A DNA stretch of 32,256 nt from an archaeon (GTDB lineage: Archaea; Thermoproteota; Thermoprotei; Thermofilales; JAPDKD01): positions 1-32,256 of the forward strand of contig JAPDKD010000118.1 in assembly GCA_029258735.1 (NCBI GenBank), read 5' to 3'. The notes under the pieces are model-generated. The model saw only the letters and a list, made by a program, of their open reading frames with translations. It was not told the origin of the DNA and searched no databases. Both the position numbers and the translations under genes were made by a program. Below are positions 1 to 6,988 of the stretch, piece after piece; the stretch's first letter is position 1; the number at the start of each line of letters is the position of its first letter.

Positions 1-90
1 GGGCTGGGGGATGCGATAAGCAACGTCAGTAGGCTGGGTATAGGCGGCCAGGCTCCGCCGCCGCCACCCCCACCGCCTCCCAGCTACTAA
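1..90 (+). CDS. C-terminal end of an unidentified protein with a polyproline tail (partial)
   Basis: The first 90 bases read in frame 1 as 29 residues and a TAA stop, with no start, so this is the 3' end of a gene that begins left of the window. The visible residues are a Gly-rich stretch (GLGDAISNVSRLGIGGQA) followed by nine consecutive prolines and a final Ser-Tyr. Pro-rich tails of this kind are flexible linkers; some archaeal and bacterial SPFH or zinc-ribbon proteins end in Gly/Pro-rich tails, but nothing here is enough to assign a family. Its stop overlaps the stop of the convergent 146-aa gene by two bases. Confidence 0.6.
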   Translation, partial: GLGDAISNVSRLGIGGQAPPPPPPPPPSY

Positions 91-527
91 ATCTTATATG
101 GTTTTAATTTTTTTATTTCTTGAAGGGTTTTTTCTATAAATTGGTCAACTCTCTTATCCTCTATTCCCTTCTCCCTCAGCTCTTCCTTTATATAGGCTTC
201 AACCAGCCTGTAACTCTTGAATTTCTCGTTCAGCCTGCGCCATGGAAGCCCCTTTAAAGCTTCTGCGAGTTCCTTGTCAAAGGGAAGTATTCCCTTAAGC
301 ATTAGGAATGCTATGCTCGGGTATCCGAGGTAGCCCCTGTACACGCTTCCGTTGTCGTTAGAGGTTATACCTAACTTGCCGTCCCACTTTACCGTGTACA
401 CTCTGTCGCCTTCCGAGCTTGTGACGCGCGCCTCGTTTTCACTTATCATTTCTATTCGGCCGTCAGCGATCGAGCCTAGGGCCTCTAGAACCTTTATTCT
501 TGGCGGCATTTTCCATCTTGCAGGCAT
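87..527 (-). CDS. Conserved-looking hypothetical protein, 146 aa
   Basis: I do not recognise this protein. It has no signal peptide, membrane helix or Cys cluster, so it should be cytosolic. Residues 1-60 look like a small beta-rich unit (RIEMISENEARVTSSEGD, then RVYTVKWDGKLG), residues 60-95 contain a hydrophobic stretch (YPSIAFLMLKGILPFD), and the C-terminus is a charged helix (EDKRVDQFIEKTLQEIKKL). The ATG at 525-527 is preceded by only a weak purine stretch (AAAAGG). The gene is convergent with the gene at 1-90 and divergent from the acylphosphatase, with 66 bp between the starts. The coding call rests on ORF length and a sensible amino-acid composition. Confidence 0.7.
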   Translation of the reverse strand: MPARWKMPPRIKVLEALGSIADGRIEMISENEARVTSSEGDRVYTVKWDGKLGITSNDNGSVYRGYLGYPSIAFLMLKGILPFDKELAEALKGLPWRRLNEKFKSYRLVEAYIKEELREKGIEDKRVDQFIEKTLQEIKKLKPYKI

Positions 528-560
528 ACCTTTTCACTCTATATTTGATTTTGACAGAGT

Positions 561-570
561 AAAATTATAA
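561..570 (+). promoter_or_regulatory. TATA box of the acylphosphatase gene
   Basis: The AT-rich decamer AAAATTATAA is centred about 28 bp upstream of the ATG at 594, the usual spacing from an archaeal TATA box to a transcription start. This predicts a leaderless or nearly leaderless mRNA and favours ATG 594 over the TTG at 591. Confidence 0.45.
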
Positions 571-593
571 CCTTACTCGCCAGCTTATTTTTG

Positions 594-869
594 ATGATTG
601 TAAGAGCACATGTCTATATTTCGGGTAAAGTTCAGGGAGTATTTTTCAGGGCAAGCACGAGGGAGGTGGCAAAGCGCCTGGGTCTGCGGGGATATGTGCG
701 CAATCTTCCTGACGGTCGTGTCGAGGCCGTTTTCGAGGGAGACGAGAAAAAGGTAAGAAAGGCTATTGAATGGTGTTGCCACGGACCATCCCTGGCAATC
801 GTTGAGAAGGTAGAAGTAGAATGGGAAGAGCCGAAAGGAGACTTTGATGATTTTGTTATTCTTTATTAA
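594..869 (+). CDS. acyP: Acylphosphatase
   Basis: This small cytosolic enzyme hydrolyses acyl phosphates such as acetyl phosphate and carbamoyl phosphate to the carboxylate and inorganic phosphate. The product is 91 aa, the normal family length. The signature [12 protein letters not shown] near the N-terminus carries the phosphate-binding loop and the catalytic Arg. The second signature [17 protein letters not shown] carries the catalytic Asn. Both key residues are present. An in-frame TTG lies one codon upstream at 591, but the ATG at 594 sits about 28 bp after a TATA-like box and is preferred. The gene stands alone and converges on the operon that ends at 882. Family assignment is near certain. 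Confidence 0.95.
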   Translation: MIVRAHVYISGKVQGVFFRASTREVAKRLGLRGYVRNLPDGRVEAVFEGDEKKVRKAIEWCCHGPSLAIVEKVEVEWEEPKGDFDDFVILY

Positions 870-881
870 AAATTTCTTTGG

Positions 882-2957
882 TTACTGTCTTCTTAATCTT
901 TTCTCTAGGTCTTCTAACTCTTTCTCGATTTCAGCTAAGTCCCTGTCTTCAACGCGTTTACGAGGTCTCCAACGTATAGCAAGGGCAACTAATGCTGCAG
1001 CTATTATTGCAGCTATCAGATATTCGGCAAGTGGTCTTTTAGTCTTCTTTTCTTCCTCAAAGGATGGTATTTCAATCTGAACTTTACGCGATAATGTGGG
1101 GACTTTAAGTGAAATGCTGTAGGTAACCTTCTGATTCTCTACATTTATATACTTGTCTCCGCATGTGGCTAGCGCATATACTTCTATGTCTTCAGAGGAG
1201 CCAGCCCTTATTTTTACTGAAAATTTTCCCAGTATTGGATGTTCTAGTTCACCGTTATCTGTGGAAAATATAGGGATTGCTATGGCGGAACTATTATCTA
1301 AAAGTTTTACAAATACAGATGTTAAGTTTTCTGGCTGATTTTTAAATTTGATGCCTAAAACTCTTCCACTGCGAGACCTAATTACCAGCCATAATATGGT
1401 GCATTTCTTCTCGTTCTTAACTTCTATTTTCGAAATCTTCCATTTGTTGCTGTGATTAACTAGCTTATATCCTATGGGAAGCTTTTCTATAGATCCTTTA
1501 AATGTGCCCCACGCTCTAGAAGTAGTATAATATCGATGCTGAAAAGTCAGCAGAGACCTTTGGCTTACGAGTAGAGCCTCCTTACTCGAATACACATTTG
1601 ACAATGCGGTTAACGTTGTTTTTAAAGCATTTACGCCTTTTCCCACTAAAGATGATTGCTCAGCGAGATCTCCAAGTTTATCTGAAAGAACATTTAATTG
1701 ATTAGCCATCTGCGTTAATCTTTTCGAAAGATCCGTTGTCGCATTTTCAAGTGCTTCCACACCTGTCGATAATTCCCTAAGCCCAACGCTTGCAGCCGAT
1801 AATTGCGCTGAGACTATTTTTAGCTGAACTGATAACATTGTTAGCTGCATCATAAGCTGTTGAAGCTCAGGAGTAGGATTAGTGATTAGACTGGGATCCG
1901 CAGTTAAAATTATGTCTGTAAGCAGATTTAGGCTGTTTTTCGCCTCGCCTGACATGGCGGCCAGGCTACTAGCGGCCTTAGATAAAGCTTTAGAGTATTG
2001 TTCGAGAACTTGGCTGAGTTCATATTCCGTCTCTCTGTTAGCGTTTTCTGGTAAAGGAGTTTTTAACGCTTTGGACATGGCTGAAAGCGCGCTGGAGATG
2101 CCCTGAATGCCCGCTCCTAAAGAGTTCGCGGTTGAAGCTAGCGCTGAAAGGGTTTCAGATAGCTGGTGGCTTTCGGATATTTGCTGGTCTAAAGCTGGAT
2201 TGGCTTGCTGTATTATTGAGTAGGATATGGATATAGGGTCTAGGTTTACCTCGCCCCAAGCGCCTAGGCTTTTTACTTTAAATGTTGCGTTCAACCAAGT
2301 CTCATCGTACACCGTTAATATCCAGCTATTAGCCATTAACTGTGATTGAGGTACGTTAGCTTCCTCAAGTTCTAATATATCGTCTGGGAAAGGCATAGAC
2401 ACCAGCACATTTATCGGACTTTTTTCGTACATTGGGCCGTCAAAGAGTCTGGGAAGATTGTTTTCGAATTTTAAGCAGAGGGTTATCCTGTCGCCTTTAT
2501 TTACTTTAAGTTTCAGCATCTTTCCTTCTTTTACTGGTTTGATTTCTTTGCCGTTAACTATATAAAATATTTTTACAAGGAGTGGTAGTTCCTCCTTTGG
2601 GATTGAATCTACTTGGATTTCCTTCGTTTCGAACGGGTCTACCTTAACTTTCCAAGTTATTAGGTACAAAGATTCCGCCAGTTTCTCAACAGCTACTGGA
2701 GGGTCCGAGCACTCGGAAATTTTTACATCCGTCTCTATATCGTGGACGTACAGCGTCAACGGATATGAAAAATTGTTTCGCACGGAAATTGTAGTAGTCT
2801 CAGAGATGGATTTTATCTGTGAGAGAGGATTTACTGTAACCTTAATAGAGACATTACGAGAAACTGTCGCAATTGAACTGAACGGCAAAGCGTGGGAACA
2901 GGCGGACGCGCTGATTACAAATATAAGTAATATAACAATAGTGGCTTTCGCCTTCAT
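882..2957 (-). CDS. Extracytoplasmic coiled-coil protein with C-terminal membrane anchor (ABC exporter locus A)
   Basis: This 691-aa protein is the last gene of the locus A operon. Residues 1-23 are a signal peptide (Lys-rich start, then a hydrophobic core) with a Cys at residue 20 that only weakly fits a lipobox. Residues 30-250 are beta-rich. Residues 255-475 form a long, Ala/Leu/Ser/Gln-rich heptad region (for example LGAGIQGISSALSAMSKAL and LSTGVEALENATTDLSKRL), resembling the heptad stretches of YhgE/Pip-type proteins. A second beta-rich region follows. One membrane helix lies near residues 645-668, and the short cytosolic tail is a charged coiled coil (DLAEIEKELEDLEKRLRRQ). Its ATG overlaps the ATPase stop as ATGA, with a strong AGGAGGGGG site about 10 bp upstream, so the two are translationally coupled. 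A periplasm-like adaptor role, comparable to MacA, is inferred only from context. Confidence 0.85.
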   Translation of the reverse strand: MKAKATIVILLIFVISASACSHALPFSSIATVSRNVSIKVTVNPLSQIKSISETTTISVRNNFSYPLTLYVHDIETDVKISECSDPPVAVEKLAESLYLITWKVKVDPFETKEIQVDSIPKEELPLLVKIFYIVNGKEIKPVKEGKMLKLKVNKGDRITLCLKFENNLPRLFDGPMYEKSPINVLVSMPFPDDILELEEANVPQSQLMANSWILTVYDETWLNATFKVKSLGAWGEVNLDPISISYSIIQQANPALDQQISESHQLSETLSALASTANSLGAGIQGISSALSAMSKALKTPLPENANRETEYELSQVLEQYSKALSKAASSLAAMSGEAKNSLNLLTDIILTADPSLITNPTPELQQLMMQLTMLSVQLKIVSAQLSAASVGLRELSTGVEALENATTDLSKRLTQMANQLNVLSDKLGDLAEQSSLVGKGVNALKTTLTALSNVYSSKEALLVSQRSLLTFQHRYYTTSRAWGTFKGSIEKLPIGYKLVNHSNKWKISKIEVKNEKKCTILWLVIRSRSGRVLGIKFKNQPENLTSVFVKLLDNSSAIAIPIFSTDNGELEHPILGKFSVKIRAGSSEDIEVYALATCGDKYINVENQKVTYSISLKVPTLSRKVQIEIPSFEEEKKTKRPLAEYLIAAIIAAALVALAIRWRPRKRVEDRDLAEIEKELEDLEKRLRRQ

Positions 2958-3847
2958 TTTTCTATCCCCCTCCTTATGAGCTCCAAGTCCTGCAAGATTC
3001 GTTGCTTTATCATGCGATATTCCGCGTCTGAAATTTGCCCTGAAGTTAGTCTTCTTTTAAGCGAATTTAGCTCTTGACGCAGGATTCGAATGTAAACTCG
3101 CATTATCTCGTTTTTCTCTCCGACGCTTGGAGTCCAAGTATACTTCATTAAGTCTTCTGGGGGCGTTTTGTAGAGCTTCCCGTCCCTTATATGATATATT
3201 TTCTTTGCAGCTTTTGCAACACCTGGATTGTGAGTAACCACTATAAATGTTTGGCCAAATTTTTCGTTCAGCACCCGGCAGAGGGACATTATGCGGCTAC
3301 CTGTAACCGTATCCAGAGAACCAGTCGGCTCATCCATTAAGACAAAGGTGGGGTGATTAGCTAACGCACGGGCTATTGCTACTCTTTGCTGCTCGCCGCC
3401 ACTAAGCTCTCGAGGCTTATGGTTAGCTCTCTCTCTTAATCTCACTAGAGTGAGGAGGTCTAAAGCTTTTTCTCTCGCTTCTTTTTCGCTGTACTTGCCT
3501 GTTAGTAACATTGGCAGCGTTACGTTTTCGAGCGCGGTTAGGGTTGATATTAGATTAAAGAATTGGAATACGAAGCCTATTTTTTCTCGGCGTATGTGCG
3601 CTAGCCGTGCCTCTGAATAGTCTGTGACATCCTCGCCATCAATTATGACGCGGCCTCTTGTCGGTTTGTCCATCGTGCCTATGATGTTTAGTAGGGTTGT
3701 TTTTCCGCTGCCACTAGGACCCATAATGGCTATAAACTCGCCCTTATTTACGACTAAGTCTATCCCTCGCAGCGCATGAACTTCGGCTGGCGTTCCTTCC
3801 TCATAGACCTTTTCTACGTTAATTAGCTCTATTGCGGCTCTACTCAT
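2954..3847 (-). CDS. MacB/LolD-type ABC transporter ATPase with SHOCT-like C-terminal tail
   Basis: This is the cytosolic ATPase that powers the FtsX/MacB-like permease encoded just upstream. All motifs are intact: Walker A GPSGSGKT (43-50), LSGGEQQRV signature (148-156), Walker B FVLMDEP (168-174) with D-loop SLD, and H-loop His205. The first 230 residues are the usual size of this subfamily. About 65 further residues follow, ending in a helical segment (residues 250-290) with the pattern LTSGQISDAEYRMIKQRI. This resembles SHOCT short C-terminal domains, which often sit at the ends of proteins and are thought to aid oligomerisation. The gene overlaps the permease stop by 8 bp and the next gene start by 4 bp. 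Substrate is unknown; this subfamily usually works on lipoproteins, peptides or the envelope. Confidence 0.93.
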   Translation of the reverse strand: MSRAAIELINVEKVYEEGTPAEVHALRGIDLVVNKGEFIAIMGPSGSGKTTLLNIIGTMDKPTRGRVIIDGEDVTDYSEARLAHIRREKIGFVFQFFNLISTLTALENVTLPMLLTGKYSEKEAREKALDLLTLVRLRERANHKPRELSGGEQQRVAIARALANHPTFVLMDEPTGSLDTVTGSRIMSLCRVLNEKFGQTFIVVTHNPGVAKAAKKIYHIRDGKLYKTPPEDLMKYTWTPSVGEKNEIMRVYIRILRQELNSLKRRLTSGQISDAEYRMIKQRILQDLELIRRGIEK

Positions 3848-5000
3848 ATCTCAGCGCCTCTATCGGCCTAATATTTGCCCCCTTCCAAGCTGGCTGGAAA
3901 CCAGCAACAACTCCCACTGCCGATGCGATTATTAGCCCTTCTAGCAATACTACAGGGTCTATCACAGGCGTCAGTTGCATTCCCATAAACTTTATGAGCC
4001 CACTTGTTACTATGTGGGCGCCAGCTAAGCCTATGGCTATGCCTACGAGCCCGCCAATGAAGCTTAAGAGAAAGGCTTCTGAAAGGAAAATGGCGAGTAT
4101 GTGTAGTCGTTGCGCTCCAATAGCTTTGAGTATGCCTATTTCTCTGACTCTTTCTCTCACTACCATAGCTATTGTGTTCATAACGCTGAGTGCTGCTACG
4201 ATAAGGCTTATTGAGCCTATTGAGAGCAAAGTAGCGTTGACGACGTCCATTATTCTATTTATCTGCCTCGCTATTTGCTCTGGCTCTATGATGCGCGCTT
4301 CAGGGAACATTTTCTTCAAAGCTTCTGCTAAGGGGTGAATAAGATCTCTGGATGCGACTTTAATTACTATTGAAGACGCGTAGCCTGGACGGTTATAAAG
4401 TTCCTGAGCTTGTGATAAAGGCATTACTATGAACCCCATTTCTCCGAAAGAAAGGCCTATGTCGATTATTCCCACAACTCGGAATCTCTTGGATGTAGCG
4501 CCTGTTGAGCGAGGGGAGATTTCTATCGTGTCTCCAATATCTACGCCGAGTCGATCCGCGAGATTAGGCGTGATCAAAACGCCTTCCTCGTCCTCGTAGA
4601 ACAGCCTTCCCTCCTTAAGCTCCATATTTGGGAACGCATCCTTCAAGTTTTTCAGCTCAATTCCTTCTAGTATCGCAGGTTGCAAGGCTGAGCCCACAAG
4701 TGCTGTTTGTTCAATCACTGGGTAAGCATTAACCACTCCGTGTATTTTCATTATGGCGGGTATTAAGCCTACAGGTACTTCGACCCCTGTTTTTCCTGAG
4801 AGAGTTACCGCTAAGCCGAGCGTCTCTGAAAGCATATTTTCTATCTGTGTTCGCATTCCGAGGGTAATTGACATTAAGGCTACTAGCGCAGCGATGCCGA
4901 CAGCAATGCCTAAAATTGTTAGACCAGCTCTAACCTTTCTGCTGGTCATGTCATTCCATGCAAATTTAACCGCGTACTTGTACACACTTAGAGCGGACAT
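3840..5000 (-). CDS. MacB/FtsX-type ABC transporter permease
   Basis: This is the membrane subunit of exporter A, 386 aa. The architecture is that of the MacB family: one N-terminal membrane helix (about 25-46), a large extracytoplasmic MacB_PCD-type domain (about 50-250), and three C-terminal helices (about 257-279, 305-330 and 350-370) forming the FtsX domain. The cytosolic loop RERVREIGILKAIGA is the typical ATPase coupling segment, and the C-terminus PIEALRYE is a family hallmark. Such permeases generally work by mechanotransmission rather than by forming a classical transmembrane channel. Its ATG at 4998-5000 lies 35 bp inside the end of the upstream gene and is preceded by GGTGAGGT, which supports that start despite the long overlap. 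It pairs with the ATPase at 2954-3847. Confidence 0.93.
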   Translation of the reverse strand: MSALSVYKYAVKFAWNDMTSRKVRAGLTILGIAVGIAALVALMSITLGMRTQIENMLSETLGLAVTLSGKTGVEVPVGLIPAIMKIHGVVNAYPVIEQTALVGSALQPAILEGIELKNLKDAFPNMELKEGRLFYEDEEGVLITPNLADRLGVDIGDTIEISPRSTGATSKRFRVVGIIDIGLSFGEMGFIVMPLSQAQELYNRPGYASSIVIKVASRDLIHPLAEALKKMFPEARIIEPEQIARQINRIMDVVNATLLSIGSISLIVAALSVMNTIAMVVRERVREIGILKAIGAQRLHILAIFLSEAFLLSFIGGLVGIAIGLAGAHIVTSGLIKFMGMQLTPVIDPVVLLEGLIIASAVGVVAGFQPAWKGANIRPIEALRYE

Positions 5001-6465
5001 ACCTCACCACCAGCCATCCAATTACGAGCACTGCGACACCGCCTACAACCCAGGCTGCAACGTTCGCCCACAGAATACCCGCTTTCTCTATCTTAATTTC
5101 TACAATGTTTGATTCGCTTCCGAGCGTATTTGCATTCCCTAGCCACGCTGCCTTAATCTTACATGTAGAGCCCGGTGGCGCGTTAATAGTTATTGAAGCG
5201 GAAAACGTTCCGTTGCTTGCTTCAGCGTATCCCGGCGATGTCCATCCATCGCCGCAATCCACGAAAATGTGAACTGTGGCTGAGATAGGAGGATTGATGC
5301 TGCCTTTAAGTTCTACACGGCCTCCATTAGAAATACTAGTGGTTGATGCTGATATCATAATAGTGCTTGGAACCTTATCAACGTATACGCTTATGCTCCG
5401 AGACTGAACTGGAGCGTACTTTTCGTCTCCAGCCCATACCGCTCTATAAACGTGCTCGCCTAGTTTGAGGTTCTTAATAATATATTCAAAGTACCCTGTC
5501 GTATCGATTGAAACTGATGCTATCGAAGTCCATCCGGCTTCTCTTTTTTCTTGAATTGTTAAAGAGGCATAGGGACGGGATGGCGAAACCCATCCATATA
5601 GTTTCAATCGACCATTTGATTCATTAGCGTAAAACTCTATTTTCAGCTTCCCTTTAACGTTGACTGTTATGCTTCCCCTAGCAGTGGAATTGTATTCCGC
5701 GGCGTTCAGTGCCCATGCATCGACTGAAATTATAATCTTGTCTTTTTTGCTCGAAGTTACAGTAAACGTGGCTTTCTTTTCTTCTTTTGGAGAAATGACA
5801 CCAAGAACGGCCTTATCGGATCCATAAACGTCTATTGGTCCATATAATGCGAGTCCACTATTGATAATACTGTAATTGCCAAGGTTCCTTACAATCACTG
5901 TTACAGTGAAATTTTCATTTTCAACGGCTTCCGAGGGTCCAAGAACATCTACATCTAAGTATAAAGGAGGCGAGTAGACGTACACTGGAAGCTCAACAGA
6001 GTATTCAACTTTAGATTCCCGATCCTCGTCATTTTCTGAATATATTTTCACCAATATTTTTAGGTTAAAGCTGGCTTTCTCGCCCCCTTTTATTTTGCTG
6101 AAAGTAGGATCAACGATTTTTAGCGGCACTATAAGTTCAAGGCTGTCACTTGTTGATGCTAGCTTTTCTATCATGGCGCGGGAAAATCCTATCGATGTGC
6201 CTTCAAGCTCCACGGAAAGATATCTAATTTCAATATACTTTTCTTCTCCAAGACTTTGCGCCTGAATTGAAACAGTAATGTTATAGCTGTTTCCTGCAGT
6301 AAAAACCTGAGGATAAAAGACTTCAAGCTTTACTACTGCTGTGCCAACATCGATAGAGAATTGCCTTTCAATAACGTAAGGCTCCGCATATAGTAAATTC
6401 GACTGCAAAGCGAAAGCTACTACTAGCAGCACCATTAAACTAATATATCGGATTCGATACATCAT
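4966..6465 (-). CDS. Surface-exposed Ig-like/CARDB-type protein with C-terminal membrane anchor (first gene of ABC locus A)
   Basis: This 499-aa protein has an N-terminal signal peptide (about residues 1-27). Residues 30-160 form a beta-rich domain. Residues about 165-265 resemble a CARDB/NEW3-type adhesion module (for example GPSEAVENENFTVTVIVRN). Two further Ig-like domains follow (about 270-360 and 365-460), with the AGDEKYAP and AWLGN patterns seen in bacterial Big-type Ig repeats. One membrane helix near 468-490 is followed by a short basic tail, so almost the whole protein faces outside. It heads the operon, and the tandem ATG ATG at 6460-6465 gives two possible starts. A role in binding exported substrate or in envelope attachment is inferred from linkage with the exporter; no catalytic motif is visible. 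Confidence 0.85.
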   Translation of the reverse strand: MMYRIRYISLMVLLVVAFALQSNLLYAEPYVIERQFSIDVGTAVVKLEVFYPQVFTAGNSYNITVSIQAQSLGEEKYIEIRYLSVELEGTSIGFSRAMIEKLASTSDSLELIVPLKIVDPTFSKIKGGEKASFNLKILVKIYSENDEDRESKVEYSVELPVYVYSPPLYLDVDVLGPSEAVENENFTVTVIVRNLGNYSIINSGLALYGPIDVYGSDKAVLGVISPKEEKKATFTVTSSKKDKIIISVDAWALNAAEYNSTARGSITVNVKGKLKIEFYANESNGRLKLYGWVSPSRPYASLTIQEKREAGWTSIASVSIDTTGYFEYIIKNLKLGEHVYRAVWAGDEKYAPVQSRSISVYVDKVPSTIMISASTTSISNGGRVELKGSINPPISATVHIFVDCGDGWTSPGYAEASNGTFSASITINAPPGSTCKIKAAWLGNANTLGSESNIVEIKIEKAGILWANVAAWVVGGVAVLVIGWLVVRYVRSKCVQVRG

Positions 6466-6500
6466 TATCGATATATTGAGAATGCGGATGCTAATAAACT
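6442..6500. promoter_or_regulatory. Divergent promoter and candidate PadR operator of ABC locus A
   Basis: The 50-bp gap between the divergent starts (6465 minus, 6516 plus) must hold both promoters. A TTTATTAG-like box on the minus strand at about 6491-6498 would start the exporter transcript near 6470. GATATATTG at 6470-6478 could be the TATA box of the PadR gene. A perfect 9-bp inverted repeat, AATATATCG at 6442-6450 and CGATATATT at 6469-6477, spans this region with an 18-bp spacer. Its right arm overlaps the PadR TATA box and the exporter start site. That is where an autoregulating PadR repressor would be expected to bind, but the assignment is inferred. Confidence 0.35.
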
Positions 6501-6515
6501 TAACCGTGATGATAG

Positions 6516-6863
6516 ATGCGTAGGCGCAAGTTTAGGGAAACCCTGGTAGTCATCATATTATCCGTAATGGCACAGGGAGAAACCCATGGCTATGACATTA
6601 TACGGACAATTGAACGAATTACCCTTGGAAACGTAAAGCTGTCTCCTGGCACCCTTTACCCTTTACTATTCATTATGCGCAGAGAGGGACTGATAAAAGT
6701 AGTAAAAATAGACGAGGAGGGACGAAAAAAGAAGGTTTACTGTTTAACGCCTAAGGGAAGAGAATATTTGATTAAGCACATACCTTCTACTATTAAATAT
6801 CTTAAATCTCTGGTAAATTTTCTAGAAGATATATCTAACATTTTAACTGCTGAACAAAGTTAA
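6516..6863 (+). CDS. PadR-family transcriptional regulator
   Basis: This is a 115-aa winged-helix repressor of the PadR family. The diagnostic pattern is present: HGYDIIRTIE in helix 2, LSPGTLYPLLFIMRREGLI across the recognition helix and start of the wing, and KVYCLTPKGREYL at the end of the wing. A C-terminal helix of about 30 residues is a short version of the PadR dimerisation helix. PadR proteins usually repress neighbouring transporter or detoxification genes and respond to small ligands. Here the gene is divergent from ABC exporter operon A with a 50-bp gap, so control of that operon and of itself is likely. The ATG at 6516 is the only start in frame, because the upstream GTG/ATG at 6506/6509 runs into a stop. 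Confidence 0.93.
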   Translation: MRRRKFRETLVVIILSVMAQGETHGYDIIRTIERITLGNVKLSPGTLYPLLFIMRREGLIKVVKIDEEGRKKKVYCLTPKGREYLIKHIPSTIKYLKSLVNFLEDISNILTAEQS

Positions 6864-6867
6864 AGAT

Positions 6868-6880
6868 AAAAATATTTTTA
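6868..6880 (+). promoter_or_regulatory. Candidate TATA box for a plus-strand transcript of the inverted-repeat element
   Basis: AAAAATATTTTTA is centred about 25 bp before the G-run at 6899, where the inverted-repeat element begins. This spacing fits an archaeal promoter driving a short RNA. The motif is nearly symmetric and sits in AT-rich intergenic DNA, so it could also be chance. Confidence 0.3.
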
Positions 6881-6898
6881 CTAAGGCTTAAAATATTT

Positions 6899-6988
6899 GG
6901 GGGTTCAGCCCCCTGTGTTGAGGTAGCCTACCGCCGCCCGCGGAGAGGGCAAAACTGGTAGAGGCTACCCGGAGGGGGCTGAACCCCT
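6899..6988 (+). ncRNA. Candidate structured RNA or nested inverted-repeat element
   Basis: About 90 bases fold into a long nested hairpin. The outer stem is a perfect 15-bp pairing of 6900-6914 with 6973-6987. After an asymmetric internal loop (7 bases left, 3 right), a second perfect 8-bp stem pairs 6922-6929 with 6962-6969. Inside it, ACC (6930-6932) can pair with GGT (6957-6959) and GCCC (6936-6939) with GGGC (6947-6950). It lies between the 3' ends of the PadR gene and the Lhr helicase gene, its last bases touching the helicase stop. Being an inverted repeat, either strand could form it; the TATA-like box at 6868-6880 favours plus. I do not recognise the family. Alternatives are a bidirectional 3'-end structure or a small palindromic repeat. 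Confidence 0.4.

Noticed and set aside
3832-4338. 168-codon plus-strand frame opposite the MacB permease
   Set aside because: It is antisense to the well-supported FtsX domain and has a low-complexity Ser/Met/Ile composition.
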